NCBI GenBank assembly: GCA_016124455.1
Contig: WGNQ01000012.1
Coordinates: 49,718 to 113,717 of the forward strand
Direction: 5' to 3'
Source: Sideroxydans sp.
Lineage (GTDB): Bacteria > Pseudomonadota > Gammaproteobacteria > Burkholderiales > Gallionellaceae
DNA length: 64,000 nt
Both the position numbers and the translations under genes were made by a program. Within the stretch, counting starts at the first letter, position 1, and the number at the start of each line of letters is the position of its first letter. This document shows positions 1 through 9,943 of this stretch, piece by piece. The notes under the pieces are model-generated. The model worked only from the letters and a program-made list of their open reading frames with translations, was not told the origin of the DNA and did no database searches.

Positions 1-13
1 CTGCTGAACGGAG

Positions 14-2398
14 ATGAGCATGGCACAGTATATCGCGTGGTTCGAGACGTTGCGCATGAGCGACGTGAGCAGCGTGGGCGGCAAGAATGCTTCGCTGGGC
101 GAGATGATTTCCCAGCTGGCGGCATTGGGTGTGCGGGTGCCGGGCGGTTTTGCCACGACGGCACAGGCTTACCGGGACTTTCTGGCGCAGGACGGGCTGG
201 ACAAGCGTATCCAGGTGCTGCTCGACCAGCTCGACGTGGCGGATGTCCAGGCATTGGCCGCGGCGGGTAGCCAAGTGCGGCAATGGATCATGGAAACCCC
301 GCTGCAGCCGAAGCTGGAAGCTGAGCTGCGTGTGGCCTATGCCGCGATGCTCAAGCGCGAAGGCGAGAATATTTCGGTCGCCGTGCGATCGTCCGCCACG
401 GCGGAAGACCTGCCCGATGCGTCCTTTGCCGGGCAGCAGGAAACCTTCCTCAATATCTCCGGCTTCGATAACCTGCTGTCGGCAGTGCGCCAGGTGTTTG
501 CTTCGCTGTACAACGACCGCGCCATTGCCTACCGCGTGCACCAGGGTTTTGCGCACCAGGACGTGGCACTGTCGGCCGGTATCCAGCGCATGGTGCGCAG
601 CGACATCGGCGCTTCCGGTGTGATTTTTACGCTGGATACCGAGTCGGGCTTCGACCAGGTCGTGCTCATTACTGCGGCCTACGGCCTGGGCGAAACGGTG
701 GTGCAGGGCGCGGTGAATCCGGACGAATTCTATGTCTATAAACCTGCGCTGAAGCAGGGCAAGTCGGCGGTCATCCGCCGCAATCTCGGCGGCAAGGCCA
801 TCAAGATGGAATTCGGCGCAGGAAACGAAACCGGGCGCTCCGTTCGTACGCTGGAAACTTCTGCCGAGGAACGGCAGCGTTTCTGCATCAGCGACGCCGA
901 AGCGCAGGAACTGGGGCAATACGCGCTGGCCATCGAAGAGCATTATGGCCGGCCGATGGATATCGAATGGGGTAAGGACGGTGCAGATGGCAAGCTGTAT
1001 ATCCTGCAGGCACGTCCGGAAACCGTGCAGGCGCGCGGCAATATGGACATGCTGCGCCGCTTCCGCCTGAAGCGGCAGTCCGAGGTGCTGATTACCGGCC
1101 GTGCCATCGGTCAGCGCATCGGCGCAGGCCGTGTGTGCCTGGTGCCGGATGCCAGCCAGATGTCGCTGGTTCAGCCCGGCGACGTGCTGGTGACCGACAT
1201 GACCGACCCCGACTGGGAGCCGGTCATGAAACGCGCCTCGGCGATTGTCACCAATCGCGGCGGACGCACCTGCCATGCTGCCATCGTGGCGCGTGAACTG
1301 GGTATCCCGGCGGTGGTCGGCTGCGGCGAGGCTACCACTGTGCTCAAGCACGATGCGCCGGTTACCGTGTCCTGCGCCGAAGGGGATATCGGCAAGGTGT
1401 ACCAGGGCAAGCTTGAGGTGGAAGTCATCGACCTGGCGCTCGACCAGATGCCGGCGCCGCCGGTGAAGATTTCGCTCAACGTCGCCAATCCGGAACTGGC
1501 GTTCGAGTTCAGCCGCCTGCCGAACTATGGGGTGGGACTGGCGCGGCTCGAGTTCGTCATCGCGCGCATGATCGGCATCCATCCCAAGGCGGCACTGGAC
1601 TACCCGAACCTGCCCGCCGACATAAAGAAGCAGATTGAGGCCCGCTGTGCGGGCTATGCCTCGCCGGTCGATTTTTACGTAAATAAAATGGCGGAGGGCA
1701 TTGCCATGCTGGGAGCGGCATTCGCGCCCAAGCCGGTGATCCTGCGTTTATCCGATTTCAAGTCGAATGAGTATTCCAGCCTGCTCGGCGGGCAGGAATA
1801 TGAGCCGACAGAAGAAAACCCGATGATCGGTTTCCGTGGCGCCTCGCGCTATATCGCGGACAGTTTCCGCGAGTGTTTTGCGCTGGAATGCCGCGCGGTA
1901 CGCAAGGTACGCGACGAGATGGGGCTGACCAACGTAGAGGTGATGATTCCTTTCGTGCGTACGCTGGACGAGGCGCGCGGCGTGATCGCCGAACTCGGGA
2001 AGAACGGCCTCAGGCGTGGCGAAAACGGGCTGCGCGTGATCATGATGTGCGAGATACCTTCCAATGCGCTGCTGGCCGAGCAGTTCCTCGAGCTGTTCGA
2101 TGGTTTCTCCATCGGCTCCAACGACCTCACCCAACTCACACTGGGCATAGACCGCGATTCCGGCATCGTGGCGGGAGCATTCGACGAACGCAACCAGGCC
2201 GTGCTGGCGCTGATCGGCATGGCGATCAAGGCGTGCCGCAAGCTGGATAAATATATCGGCATCTGCGGGCAGGGACCATCCGACCATCCCGATTTTGCGC
2301 AGTGGCTGATGGAGCAGGATATCGAGGCGATTTCGCTGAACCCGGACACGGTGGTGGAAACCTGGCTCTACCTGGCCAAGCAACAGGCTGGCAAATGA
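14..2398 (+). CDS. ppsA: Phosphoenolpyruvate synthase
   Basis: Makes phosphoenolpyruvate from pyruvate and ATP (giving AMP and phosphate) in the cytoplasm, the gluconeogenic entry step. The 794 residues follow the family order: N-terminal ATP-binding pyruvate-phosphate dikinase domain, mobile phosphohistidine domain, and C-terminal PEP-binding barrel. The phosphohistidine motif [14 protein letters not shown] places the catalytic His at residue 421, and the C-terminal [13 protein letters not shown] carries the active-site Cys. GGAG lies just before the ATG; a second ATG two codons on is equally possible. The next gene starts about 120 bases downstream, so it is probably a separate transcription unit. 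The upstream neighbour is outside the window. Confidence 0.97.
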   Translation: MSMAQYIAWFETLRMSDVSSVGGKNASLGEMISQLAALGVRVPGGFATTAQAYRDFLAQDGLDKRIQVLLDQLDVADVQALAAAGSQVRQWIMETPLQPKLEAELRVAYAAMLKREGENISVAVRSSATAEDLPDASFAGQQETFLNISGFDNLLSAVRQVFASLYNDRAIAYRVHQGFAHQDVALSAGIQRMVRSDIGASGVIFTLDTESGFDQVVLITAAYGLGETVVQGAVNPDEFYVYKPALKQGKSAVIRRNLGGKAIKMEFGAGNETGRSVRTLETSAEERQRFCISDAEAQELGQYALAIEEHYGRPMDIEWGKDGADGKLYILQARPETVQARGNMDMLRRFRLKRQSEVLITGRAIGQRIGAGRVCLVPDASQMSLVQPGDVLVTDMTDPDWEPVMKRASAIVTNRGGRTCHAAIVARELGIPAVVGCGEATTVLKHDAPVTVSCAEGDIGKVYQGKLEVEVIDLALDQMPAPPVKISLNVANPELAFEFSRLPNYGVGLARLEFVIARMIGIHPKAALDYPNLPADIKKQIEARCAGYASPVDFYVNKMAEGIAMLGAAFAPKPVILRLSDFKSNEYSSLLGGQEYEPTEENPMIGFRGASRYIADSFRECFALECRAVRKVRDEMGLTNVEVMIPFVRTLDEARGVIAELGKNGLRRGENGLRVIMMCEIPSNALLAEQFLELFDGFSIGSNDLTQLTLGIDRDSGIVAGAFDERNQAVLALIGMAIKACRKLDKYIGICGQGPSDHPDFAQWLMEQDIEAISLNPDTVVETWLYLAKQQAGK

Positions 2399-2431
2399 CA
2401 TGTGGACAGGAACTTTGTGCGGACTAATGGA

Positions 2432-2456
2432 TACAACGGTGTACAAATAAATACAA
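2432..2456 (+). promoter_or_regulatory. Three TACAA direct repeats at 10-bp spacing upstream of the efflux operon
   Basis: TACAA occurs at 2432-2436, 2442-2446 and 2452-2456, once per helical turn, in the gap between ppsA and the TolC gene. Same-face direct repeats of this kind are typical of OmpR/CpxR-family response-regulator sites. No regulator gene is adjacent, so the assignment is an inference from spacing alone. Confidence 0.35.
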
Positions 2457-2518
2457 ACTTTGCGGCGCATTTCGCCTATTATTTGCCCGCATCAACCAAC
2501 AGTTACTTCCGATTTATT

Positions 2519-3907
2519 GTGAACAAAACGCTCCGGATTTCCGCCGTTCTCATGGTTGCGCTGGCTGCCTGCCAGCTGGCAGCCTTCCCCCGGGCTGCGC
2601 GGGCTGAAGGTGACTTGCTGTCGACCGGGCAATACATCGAGCCCGGACAATTTCCGCAAACGGCGGATTCCAGCCAGTGCGACCGGGAGCGGATCAGGAA
2701 GCCACTGGTGCTGGCCGACGTGGTCGAACTGGCTCTGTGCAACAATCCGCAAACCCGCTCGCTGTGGGCCAGTGCCCGGGCGCAGGCGGCAACCCTGGGT
2801 GTCAGCATGTCGAGTTATCTGCCGACGCTGTCATTGCAGGGAAGCGGCTCGCGCAGCGCAGGATCCAATAGCCGCAGCGTCAGCCTGACCGCCAGTTACC
2901 TGCTGTACGATTTCGGCGCGCGTGCGGCCAGTGTGGAAAATGCCAAGCAATTACTGGTCGCGGCCAATGCCACGCGCGACGCTACGTTGCAAACCAACTT
3001 CCTGACGGCGGTGCAATCCTATTACGGGTTGCTGTCGGCACGCGCGAGCGTCGCATCGCTGGAAGTCGCCGAGCAATCTGCACGCGAAAGTCTGGCGGCG
3101 GCGGAAGCGCGCTACCTGGCAGGCGTGGCCACCCCGACGGACAAGCTGCAGGCACAGACTGCACTGGCGCAGGCTACGCTCAACCTGATCACCGCGCAGG
3201 GTACGGAACGTACTGCGCAGGGTACGCTGGCGAACATCATGGGATTCGATGCGAGCCAGCCGTTTACGCTGGCGTCGGTTAAAGTCGCCGATCCCGACCC
3301 GGCAGTGGAGCAGGACATCGGCAGGCTGATCGAGCAGGCGAGAGAGAAACGTCCGGACCTGGTGGCAGCGGATGCGCAGATCAAGAGCGCCGAAGCGCAG
3401 CTGGCGGCCAGCCGCGCGGCGAACATGCCGAGCATCAGCCTGAGCGCATCGACCAGTTCGCAGCGGGTATCCGGCACGCCGACCAGCAACAGCAGCAGTA
3501 TCGGGATTTCGCTCAGCGTTCCGCTGTTCACCGGCCTGCGCAACACTTACCAGATCCGCTCTTCGGAATCGCTGCTTGAAAGCAAGGTCGCGGCACGCGA
3601 CCTGCTGGCCAACCAGATTGCGCTGGACGTGTGGAAGGCATACCAGACCCTGCTGACCAACAGCCAGGCGTTGCGTACCGCGAATGCGCTGGTCACCTCT
3701 GCCGAGCAATCTGCGGAAATGACGCTTGGGCGCTACAAGGCAGGGGTAGCCAACCTGTCGATCCTCGATGTGCTGAATGCGCAAAGTGCCCTGGCCAGTG
3801 CGCGCCAGCAGCAGGTGAGTGCGTTGTACAACTTTCAATCCAGCAGGCTCGGACTGGTCCAGGCCATCGGCCAACTCGACCTGACCCAGGTCGGCATAAA
3901 GGAATAG
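2519..3907 (+). CDS. TolC-family outer membrane efflux protein
   Basis: Outer membrane channel of a tripartite pump. From the GTG at 2519 the product is 462 residues, normal for TolC-like proteins. It has a clear signal peptide (hydrophobic stretch, predicted cleavage after ARA near residue 28) and two repeats of the long helical OEP domain with the alanine/glutamine-rich pattern of periplasmic alpha-barrels. The open frame continues upstream to 2402, but that extension would place about 39 polar residues before the signal peptide, so the GTG is preferred even though no good Shine-Dalgarno is seen. The adaptor and ABC genes follow immediately. The substrate cannot be told from sequence. Confidence 0.9.
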   Translation: MNKTLRISAVLMVALAACQLAAFPRAARAEGDLLSTGQYIEPGQFPQTADSSQCDRERIRKPLVLADVVELALCNNPQTRSLWASARAQAATLGVSMSSYLPTLSLQGSGSRSAGSNSRSVSLTASYLLYDFGARAASVENAKQLLVAANATRDATLQTNFLTAVQSYYGLLSARASVASLEVAEQSARESLAAAEARYLAGVATPTDKLQAQTALAQATLNLITAQGTERTAQGTLANIMGFDASQPFTLASVKVADPDPAVEQDIGRLIEQAREKRPDLVAADAQIKSAEAQLAASRAANMPSISLSASTSSQRVSGTPTSNSSSIGISLSVPLFTGLRNTYQIRSSESLLESKVAARDLLANQIALDVWKAYQTLLTNSQALRTANALVTSAEQSAEMTLGRYKAGVANLSILDVLNAQSALASARQQQVSALYNFQSSRLGLVQAIGQLDLTQVGIKE

Positions 3908-3912
3908 CACGA

Positions 3913-5079
3913 ATGAACCAACGACTGACCAGGAATATCGTGATTGGCTTGCTGGTATTTGCCGGCGGCGGGGCCGGCACCTGGTGGCTGGTTACGCCGA
4001 AGCAGATGACGGCGACGGAACGCTACGTGACTGCTGCGGTAGAACATAGCGACATTTCACAGACGGTTTCGGCGAATGGCACACTTAATCCGGTGGTGCT
4101 GGTAAGTGTGGGCAGCCAGGTCTCCGGCATCGTGAAAAAACTGTATGCCGATTACAACGACAAAGTGAAGGCCGGACAGGTATTGCTGGAACTTGATCCC
4201 GCGTTGACTCGGGCGCAGCTTCAGCAGAGCGAAGCGACCCTGGCCAGCGCCAAGGCATCGCTGGACCTGGCGAAGGCCAACGAAATACGTAATCGTGGCT
4301 TGTATGCGAAGGAATATGTGACGCGCCAGGATCTCGATACCAGTGTGCAGGCACTCAAGGCCGCCGAGGCGCAGGTTGCGCTGGCTGCTGCCCAGGTGGC
4401 GCGTGACCGCACCAATTTCAACTACACCGTGATCCGTTCGCCGGTTTCCGGGGTGGTGGTGTCGCGCGAGGTGGATGTCGGGCAAACAGTTGCAGCAAGT
4501 TTCCAGACACCTACCTTGTTCAAGATTGCCCAGGACCTGAGCAAGATGCAGATCGATTCGAGTTATGCCGAAGCCGACGTGGGGAGCATACGCGTCGGCC
4601 AGCCGGCAACCTTCCGCGTCGATGCCTTTCCCGACCGGACGTTCCAGGGCGTGGTACGCCAGGTGCGCCTGAATCCGACTACCCAGCAGAACGTGGTGAC
4701 TTACGACGTGGTCATTTCCGTCGAGAATCCTGAGCAGGTGTTGCTGCCCGGGATGACAGCCTATGTCAGCATCACGGTGGCCAAGCGCAAGGAAGCACTG
4801 CTGGTGCCGAATGCCGCGCTGCGCTTTCATCCGACGGAGACAGTGCAGCAGGCAAAGTCGCGCAGCGATGACGCGGCGCAACAGGACGGCGGCATTGCCG
4901 GCACCCTCTATGTGCTGCAGGACGGGCAGCCCAAGGCCGTGCATGTCGGCATCGGCATTTCAGACAGCCGCATGTCGGAAGTGCTGGGCAGCAACCTGAA
5001 GGCGGGCGACAAGGTCATCGTCAGCGACCGCCAGGCGGCCGGAACATCCGGCACGAACCGTCGCATGGGGCCGTTCTGA
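3913..5079 (+). CDS. MacA-like periplasmic adaptor (HlyD/RND-type membrane fusion protein)
   Basis: Links the inner-membrane ABC transporter to the TolC channel. The 388-residue protein has one N-terminal membrane anchor (about residues 8-26) and then the family order: lipoyl half, alpha-helical hairpin, second lipoyl half, beta-barrel. Motifs such as GSQVSGIV and VIRSPVSGVVVSREVDVGQTV are typical of MacA. It starts five bases after the TolC stop and overlaps the next gene in TGATG at 5079, so translation is probably coupled. Whether the cargo is a macrolide, a peptide or another compound is unknown. Confidence 0.9.
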   Translation: MNQRLTRNIVIGLLVFAGGGAGTWWLVTPKQMTATERYVTAAVEHSDISQTVSANGTLNPVVLVSVGSQVSGIVKKLYADYNDKVKAGQVLLELDPALTRAQLQQSEATLASAKASLDLAKANEIRNRGLYAKEYVTRQDLDTSVQALKAAEAQVALAAAQVARDRTNFNYTVIRSPVSGVVVSREVDVGQTVAASFQTPTLFKIAQDLSKMQIDSSYAEADVGSIRVGQPATFRVDAFPDRTFQGVVRQVRLNPTTQQNVVTYDVVISVENPEQVLLPGMTAYVSITVAKRKEALLVPNAALRFHPTETVQQAKSRSDDAAQQDGGIAGTLYVLQDGQPKAVHVGIGISDSRMSEVLGSNLKAGDKVIVSDRQAAGTSGTNRRMGPF

Positions 5080-5822
5080 TGTCGGAGACGGCAGCCACAG
5101 CAGTAATGCCGGTCATCCGCATCGAGCATCTGTACAAGGAATACCTGACCGGCGCCGGCGCCGTGCCCGTGCTGCACGAGCTGGATGTCACCGTGATGCC
5201 GGGCGAATTCGTTGCCATCATGGGGCCTTCCGGTTCCGGTAAATCCACCTTCATGAATATCCTTGGCTGCCTTGATGTGGCGACCCGCGGCAGCTATTGG
5301 CTGAATGGCCGCGACGTGAACCAGCAGAGCAGCGACGAACTCGCCCACCTGCGCAACCAGGTAATCGGTTTTGTGTTCCAGGGGTTTAATCTACTGCCAC
5401 GCGCCAGCCTGGAAGACAATGTTGCGTTGCCATTGATCTATCGCGGGGTAAAACGTGCCGAGCGCCTTGCCCGCGCATATGAAATGCTGGAGAAAGTCGG
5501 CCTGGGACAGTATCGTTATTCCCGCCCCAACCAGATATCCGGTGGCCAGCAACAACGTGTGGCGATTGCCCGCGCGCTGGTCAACCAGCCCAAGCTGATA
5601 TTGGCCGATGAACCCACCGGCAACCTCGATACCCACACCAGCCAGGAAATCATGGCGCTGTTCACCGAACTCAACCAGCGCGACGGCATTACCGTGGTGC
5701 TGGTCACCCATGAGGCTGACATTGCTGGCTATGCGCAACGCCTGGTGCGATTGACCGACGGCAATATCGTATATGACGGCCCGGTCGAGCACGCTGCAGA
5801 ACATCTGGAGTCGACTGCATGA
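5079..5822 (+). CDS. MacB/LolD-type ABC transporter ATP-binding protein
   Basis: ATPase of the efflux complex, 247 residues. Walker A GPSGSGKST is at residues 49-57, followed by the Q-loop FVFQGFNLLP, signature ISGGQQQR, Walker B LILADEPTGNLD and the switch His in VTHE. In E. coli MacB the ATPase and permease are one polypeptide; here they are separate genes, as in many LolCDE and FtsX-type systems. The start overlaps the adaptor stop by one base, and its stop overlaps the permease start by four bases (ATGA). Confidence 0.93.
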   Translation: MSETAATAVMPVIRIEHLYKEYLTGAGAVPVLHELDVTVMPGEFVAIMGPSGSGKSTFMNILGCLDVATRGSYWLNGRDVNQQSSDELAHLRNQVIGFVFQGFNLLPRASLEDNVALPLIYRGVKRAERLARAYEMLEKVGLGQYRYSRPNQISGGQQQRVAIARALVNQPKLILADEPTGNLDTHTSQEIMALFTELNQRDGITVVLVTHEADIAGYAQRLVRLTDGNIVYDGPVEHAAEHLESTA

Positions 5823-7039
5823 TAGGCGCGATGCTCAGCGAAGCCTGGCAGGCGATGCATGCAAACCGCATGCGCACGTTCCTCACCATGCTGGGGATGG
5901 TGATCGGCGTGGGCGCGGTCATCATGATGCTGGCCATCGGTCAGGGCGTGCAGCAGAAAGTGGCAGCCTCCATTGCATCCATGGGTAGCAACCTGTTCAT
6001 TATCCTGTCCGGTTCCACTACCTCGGGCGGCGCGCGCATGGGAAGCGGGGCGGTGCCAACACTGACGGTGTCGGATGCGCAGGCACTGGAAGAATTGCCG
6101 GGGATTGCGGCAGTCGCGCCCGCCCAGCCGGGTACTGCACAGCTGGTTTATGGTCCCAACAACTGGAGTACACAGGTTTATGGCACTACGCCGAGTTATC
6201 TGACGGTACGTGACTGGACGATGGCCAGCGGCGCGAACTTCACCGATTCTGATGTGCGCTCTGCTACGCGCGTGGCACTGCTCGGGCAGACCGTGGTGCA
6301 GAACCTGTTCGGGAGTGAGGATCCGATAGGCAAGACCATACGCATCAAGAACAGCCCATATGTTGTACTCGGGGTGCTGGGCGCCAAGGGGCAGAGCCTG
6401 GACGGACGCGACCAGGACGACACTGTTATCGTCCCGGTTACCACTGCGCAGCGCAAATTGTTCGGCAGCCAGTTTGCCGGCTCGGTCAGGTTCATCATGG
6501 CACAGGCTGTATCGGCGGATGCAATGCCGGCAGCCGAGAAGGCCATGAATGAGTTGCTGCGCCAGCGCCACCATATACGCAATGGCGAGGACGACGACTT
6601 TTCCGTGCGCAACCTTACCGCAATGGCGAATACCGCAGCGGAAACCACCCAGGTGCTGTCGTTGATGCTGGGCGCCATCGCTTCGATTTCACTGCTGGTC
6701 GGCGGTATCGGTATCATGAACATCATGCTGGTATCGGTGACCGAACGTACCCGGGAAATCGGCATTCGCATGGCCATCGGTGCGTGCGGCCGTGATGTGC
6801 TGCTGCAGTTCCTGCTCGAAGCCATCATTATTTCGATCATCGGCTGCTTCATCGGTGTGTTGCTTGGCATCGGGGGCGCACTGGTGGTGGAAAAGGTTAC
6901 CGGTCTCGGGGTGGTGGTGACCGTGATGTCCATCGTGCTGGCGTTCAGTGTGGCGGCGGCAGTGGGGATATTCTTCGGCTGGTACCCGGCGCGCAAGGCA
7001 TCACGACTCAAGCCGATCGATGCCTTGCGGTTTCAATGA
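5819..7039 (+). CDS. MacB-like ABC transporter permease (FtsX family)
   Basis: Inner-membrane permease of 406 residues. It has an N-terminal membrane helix (RTFLTMLGMVIGVGAVIMML), a large periplasmic domain of about 220 residues (MacB_PCD type), and three C-terminal helices in an FtsX domain carrying the typical TERTREIGIRMAIGA loop. It closes the four-gene operon TolC-MacA-ATPase-permease, with ATGA overlap to the ATPase gene. MacB-type transporters are thought to push periplasmic substrates out through TolC rather than translocate them across the inner membrane. Confidence 0.92.
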   Translation: MIGAMLSEAWQAMHANRMRTFLTMLGMVIGVGAVIMMLAIGQGVQQKVAASIASMGSNLFIILSGSTTSGGARMGSGAVPTLTVSDAQALEELPGIAAVAPAQPGTAQLVYGPNNWSTQVYGTTPSYLTVRDWTMASGANFTDSDVRSATRVALLGQTVVQNLFGSEDPIGKTIRIKNSPYVVLGVLGAKGQSLDGRDQDDTVIVPVTTAQRKLFGSQFAGSVRFIMAQAVSADAMPAAEKAMNELLRQRHHIRNGEDDDFSVRNLTAMANTAAETTQVLSLMLGAIASISLLVGGIGIMNIMLVSVTERTREIGIRMAIGACGRDVLLQFLLEAIIISIIGCFIGVLLGIGGALVVEKVTGLGVVVTVMSIVLAFSVAAAVGIFFGWYPARKASRLKPIDALRFQ

Positions 7040-7176
7040 CTGAAAAAACAGGTGCGATTGGGGAACTGAAACGCCGGCAGCCGGCCTCAATATTCCCGGG
7101 ATGCGGTGTGATAGTATTCCGCCTCGCTTGAGGTTCCGGGCCCGGCGGTCAGCCAGATTAATTTAGGAGGTCATCT

Positions 7177-7755
7177 ATGAAAAATACTGCAAAATTGGCA
7201 TTTCTGTGTGCTGTTGGACTAACCATGGGGGCGGCAGCAAGCACGGCTTCTGCGGCGGATACGTCATCCAAGGCGGCTCCCCAGAAGCCGGCAGTATCGA
7301 AGCCGGCCGGCCATTCTGGTGTGCGTGGAGCGCAGGACCATTGCGAATATGGTCCCGGCATGATGGGTGGTGGAGGTTATGGCCGCGGCATGATGGGCGG
7401 CGGGATGATGGAATCGCCGCGCATGGGCATGATACACATGCTGGACCTGAGCGATGAGCAGCGCGCCAAGATCAACAAGCTGTCTGACCAGCTGCAGCAC
7501 GATAACTGGGCAACGATGGGCGCGATGATGGACGAAACAGCGAAGCTGCGCGATCTCTACGAAGCCGACAAGCGCGATCCGGCAGCGATCGGCAATGAAT
7601 ACCAGAAAATATTCGATCTGAAGCGCCAGATGATCGTGGCGATGCTGACTACCCAGAACAAGATCGAGGATTTGCTGACAGATGCGCAGCGTGCGCAGCT
7701 GAAGGGCATGCGCCAGCAGATGGGCCAGATGTATGGCCATCCGATGATGCGCTGA
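7177..7755 (+). CDS. Spy/CpxP-like Met-rich periplasmic protein
   Basis: Secreted protein of 192 residues with a signal peptide ending in ASA near residue 26. A Gly/Met-rich segment (GMMGGGGYGRGMMGGGMM) is followed by a helical domain holding two LTxxQ-like motifs, LSDEQRAKI and LTDAQRAQL, the hallmark of the Spy/CpxP/ZraP group. Members act as periplasmic chaperones or metal-responsive stress proteins. The Met/His content suggests soft-metal (Cu/Ag) contact, which is inference. A strong Shine-Dalgarno (AGGAGG, 7166-7171) precedes the ATG and a good terminator follows, so it is probably monocistronic. Its position after the MacAB-like operon hints at a shared envelope-stress role. Confidence 0.8.
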   Translation: MKNTAKLAFLCAVGLTMGAAASTASAADTSSKAAPQKPAVSKPAGHSGVRGAQDHCEYGPGMMGGGGYGRGMMGGGMMESPRMGMIHMLDLSDEQRAKINKLSDQLQHDNWATMGAMMDETAKLRDLYEADKRDPAAIGNEYQKIFDLKRQMIVAMLTTQNKIEDLLTDAQRAQLKGMRQQMGQMYGHPMMR

Positions 7756-7776
7756 AAAATGCCATGACTGCAGCGG

Positions 7777-7810
7777 GGCCGCCTCCTGAAAAGGGGGCGG
7801 CCTTTTTTAT
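7777..7810 (+). terminator. Rho-independent terminator after the Spy-like gene
   Basis: GGCCGCCTCC (7777-7786) pairs with GGGGGCGGCC (7793-7802) around a short loop and is followed by TTTTTT. It overlaps the last codons of the convergent hpnE and may serve both directions. Confidence 0.85.
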
Positions 7811-9099
7811 TCAGGCCGCTGCAGGAAAATGTTTTCGGCGCACTGCAGGCCGCTCATCACCGCGCCTTCCAGGGTGGCCGGATAATCTCCCATGACGTAA
7901 TCGCCGGCCAGAAAGATGCCGGGGAGCGGTGTGCGGGTGGCAGGACGGTCAAGCCCGGGCGTGCAGGAAAAAGTGGCGCGCTTCTCGGCGATGACCTGGT
8001 GCCATAGCGGGGATTCGGTTATGCCCAGCTGCTCACGAAGTTCCAGCACGACCTTTTGCGCCAGTTGCGCGTGTTCCAGTTCCTGGTGCCTGCCTTCGGC
8101 GCTGATCACGGCGGCAATCAGCCCATGCTGCCCGGCGATCTGCCCTTTGTCGAACAGCCACTGCGAGAAGCATTGATCGAGGCCCAGCATTGCCTGGGGC
8201 AGCTGCACCTGTTCCGGATATTGCAGGTAGATGGTGTAGATGGGCTGGAAGGAAAGCGCTTCGATCTGCGCGGCGACGGGGGCAAGCTGCGGTATATCGC
8301 GGCACAGGCGCGCAGCACTGGCCGGCGAGGCGGCGCAAACGACATGGCTGTGGCGCTGCGGGCCATGCGCCGTCAGCAGTTCGATCGCATTGTCGTGCGG
8401 AATGATGGCCTCCACGCTGCAGGCCGTCAGCACCGTTCCCGCCCGCTGCCTGACGTATGCCGCCGCCCGTTCCGGAAACAGCGCGGAGAAGTCGATGCGC
8501 GGCAGCAGGATGTCGGAGTCGGTGCGCGTGCCGTTCAGGCTGTCGCGCAGTACGTTGAGCAGCACCTGTGCGGAGGCATGCGCTACCGGGGTATTCAGCG
8601 CGGAGATGCAGATCGGTTCCCACAGCAGGCGCACCAGCTCCTTGTCCTGTTTGTGGCGGCGCAACAGCTGGAGCGCCGTCATGTCGAGCGGCAGGGAAAA
8701 ATGATTGCGGCGCATGCTCAGCATGAAGCGCGCGGCTGATAACCGCTGTGCGAGTGACAGGCCATGCGCGGTGAGCAGTCCGGCCAGCAGGTGCAGCGGG
8801 GCGGGCAGGCGTGGAGCCTGCAGTTCGAAATGCCGGTGCAGGGTCAGTTGCAGCGGCAGGCGCAGGAAATCCTGGCCGATATTGCCGCCGACCCGGGCGA
8901 TGAGCTGCAGGGTATGGTGGTAGCAGCCGAGCAGGATGTGCTGGCCGTTATCAAGCCGGGTATCGTTGTGCGGTACACCGCGTGCACGTCCGCCGAGCTG
9001 CCTGGCGCTTTCATAGACGGTGACGGGGATGCCGCGTTGTGCCAGGGCGACGGCGGCCGCCATGCCGGCATAGCCGCCGCCGATGACGGCGACGCTCAT
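7807..9099 (-). CDS. hpnE: Squalene-associated FAD-dependent desaturase/oxidoreductase HpnE
   Basis: In the HpnCDE route HpnE reduces hydroxysqualene to squalene, using FAD. From the ATG at 9099 the protein is 430 residues and opens with the Rossmann dinucleotide-binding motif VAVIGGGYAGMAAAVALAQRG, followed by GGRARG, both typical of the phytoene-desaturase-like amine oxidase family. An in-frame ATG 12 codons upstream (9135) lies inside hpnD and is less likely. The start overlaps the hpnD stop in ATGA (9096-9099). Third gene of hpnC-hpnD-hpnE. Confidence 0.93.
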   Translation of the reverse strand: MSVAVIGGGYAGMAAAVALAQRGIPVTVYESARQLGGRARGVPHNDTRLDNGQHILLGCYHHTLQLIARVGGNIGQDFLRLPLQLTLHRHFELQAPRLPAPLHLLAGLLTAHGLSLAQRLSAARFMLSMRRNHFSLPLDMTALQLLRRHKQDKELVRLLWEPICISALNTPVAHASAQVLLNVLRDSLNGTRTDSDILLPRIDFSALFPERAAAYVRQRAGTVLTACSVEAIIPHDNAIELLTAHGPQRHSHVVCAASPASAARLCRDIPQLAPVAAQIEALSFQPIYTIYLQYPEQVQLPQAMLGLDQCFSQWLFDKGQIAGQHGLIAAVISAEGRHQELEHAQLAQKVVLELREQLGITESPLWHQVIAEKRATFSCTPGLDRPATRTPLPGIFLAGDYVMGDYPATLEGAVMSGLQCAENIFLQRPE

Positions 9100-9935
9100 T
9101 TGCTGTTCTGCCACCATGTCTTGTAGGCCAGCCACAGTTTGCGCACTGGCGTCAGCGATACGCGTTCCTTCAATACATGGCAGCCGCTGGCGACAATTGC
9201 GTCGAGCGTGGCGCGGTAGATAGCCGCCATGATCAGTCCGGTGCGCTGTGCCTTGCGGTCGATGGCCGGCAGTTGCTCAAATGCCTGCTGGTAGAAGCGC
9301 TGTGCGCGATCGACCTGGAACTGCATCAATTTCCGGAACTCTTCGGTTTCGTGCGCATTGAGGATGTCATTGCTGGTCACGCCGAATTGCTGCAGCTCGT
9401 CCTGCGGCAGGTAGATGCGCCCGCGTCGCGCGTCTTCGCCGACGTCGCGAATGATGTTGGTGAGCTGGAAGGCGATACCGAGATCGTGCGCATATTTGAG
9501 CGTCTTGCGGTCGGTATAGCCGAAGATCTCGGCTGCCAGCAGCCCGACCACCGAGGCCACGCGGTAGCAATACAGTTGCAGCGACTTGAAGTCCGGGTAG
9601 CTGTGCTGGTCGAGATCCATCTCCATGCCGTCGATGATTTCCAGCAGATGTTCCTGCGGCAGGTTGAACTGTTTGACCAGTGGCACCAGCGCCTGGCATA
9701 CCGGGTGCTGCGGCGTACCGCCATAGATGGCGGCGGTTTCGCTGCGCCACCAGTTCAGCGTGGTGCGTGCCACGCCCGTATCCGAACATTCGTCCACCAC
9801 ATCGTCCACTTCGCGGCAGAAGGCATACAGCGCGGTGATCGCGCGGCGCTTGTCCCGGGGCAGGAACATGAAGCTGTAGTAGAAACTGGAGCCGCTGGCG
9901 GCGGCCTTGTCCTGGCAATACTGGTCGGGGGTCAC
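9096..9935 (-). CDS. hpnD: Presqualene diphosphate synthase HpnD
   Basis: Condenses two farnesyl diphosphates to presqualene diphosphate. The 279 residues contain both Asp-rich motifs of the trans-isoprenyl diphosphate (squalene/phytoene synthase) family: EVDDVVDE near residue 50 and IRDVGEDARRGRIYLP near residue 165. SSFYYSFMFLP is the family N-terminal substrate-binding segment. It lies eight bases after hpnC and overlaps hpnE by four bases. Without neighbours it could be mistaken for phytoene synthase; the hpnC and hpnE partners decide the call. Confidence 0.93.
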   Translation of the reverse strand: MTPDQYCQDKAAASGSSFYYSFMFLPRDKRRAITALYAFCREVDDVVDECSDTGVARTTLNWWRSETAAIYGGTPQHPVCQALVPLVKQFNLPQEHLLEIIDGMEMDLDQHSYPDFKSLQLYCYRVASVVGLLAAEIFGYTDRKTLKYAHDLGIAFQLTNIIRDVGEDARRGRIYLPQDELQQFGVTSNDILNAHETEEFRKLMQFQVDRAQRFYQQAFEQLPAIDRKAQRTGLIMAAIYRATLDAIVASGCHVLKERVSLTPVRKLWLAYKTWWQNSK

Positions 9936-9943
9936 AGTCGCTC

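Noticed and set aside
3631..3912. Upstream extension of the MacA-like frame
   Set aside because: Overlaps the TolC gene and would put about 94 residues before a normal membrane anchor.
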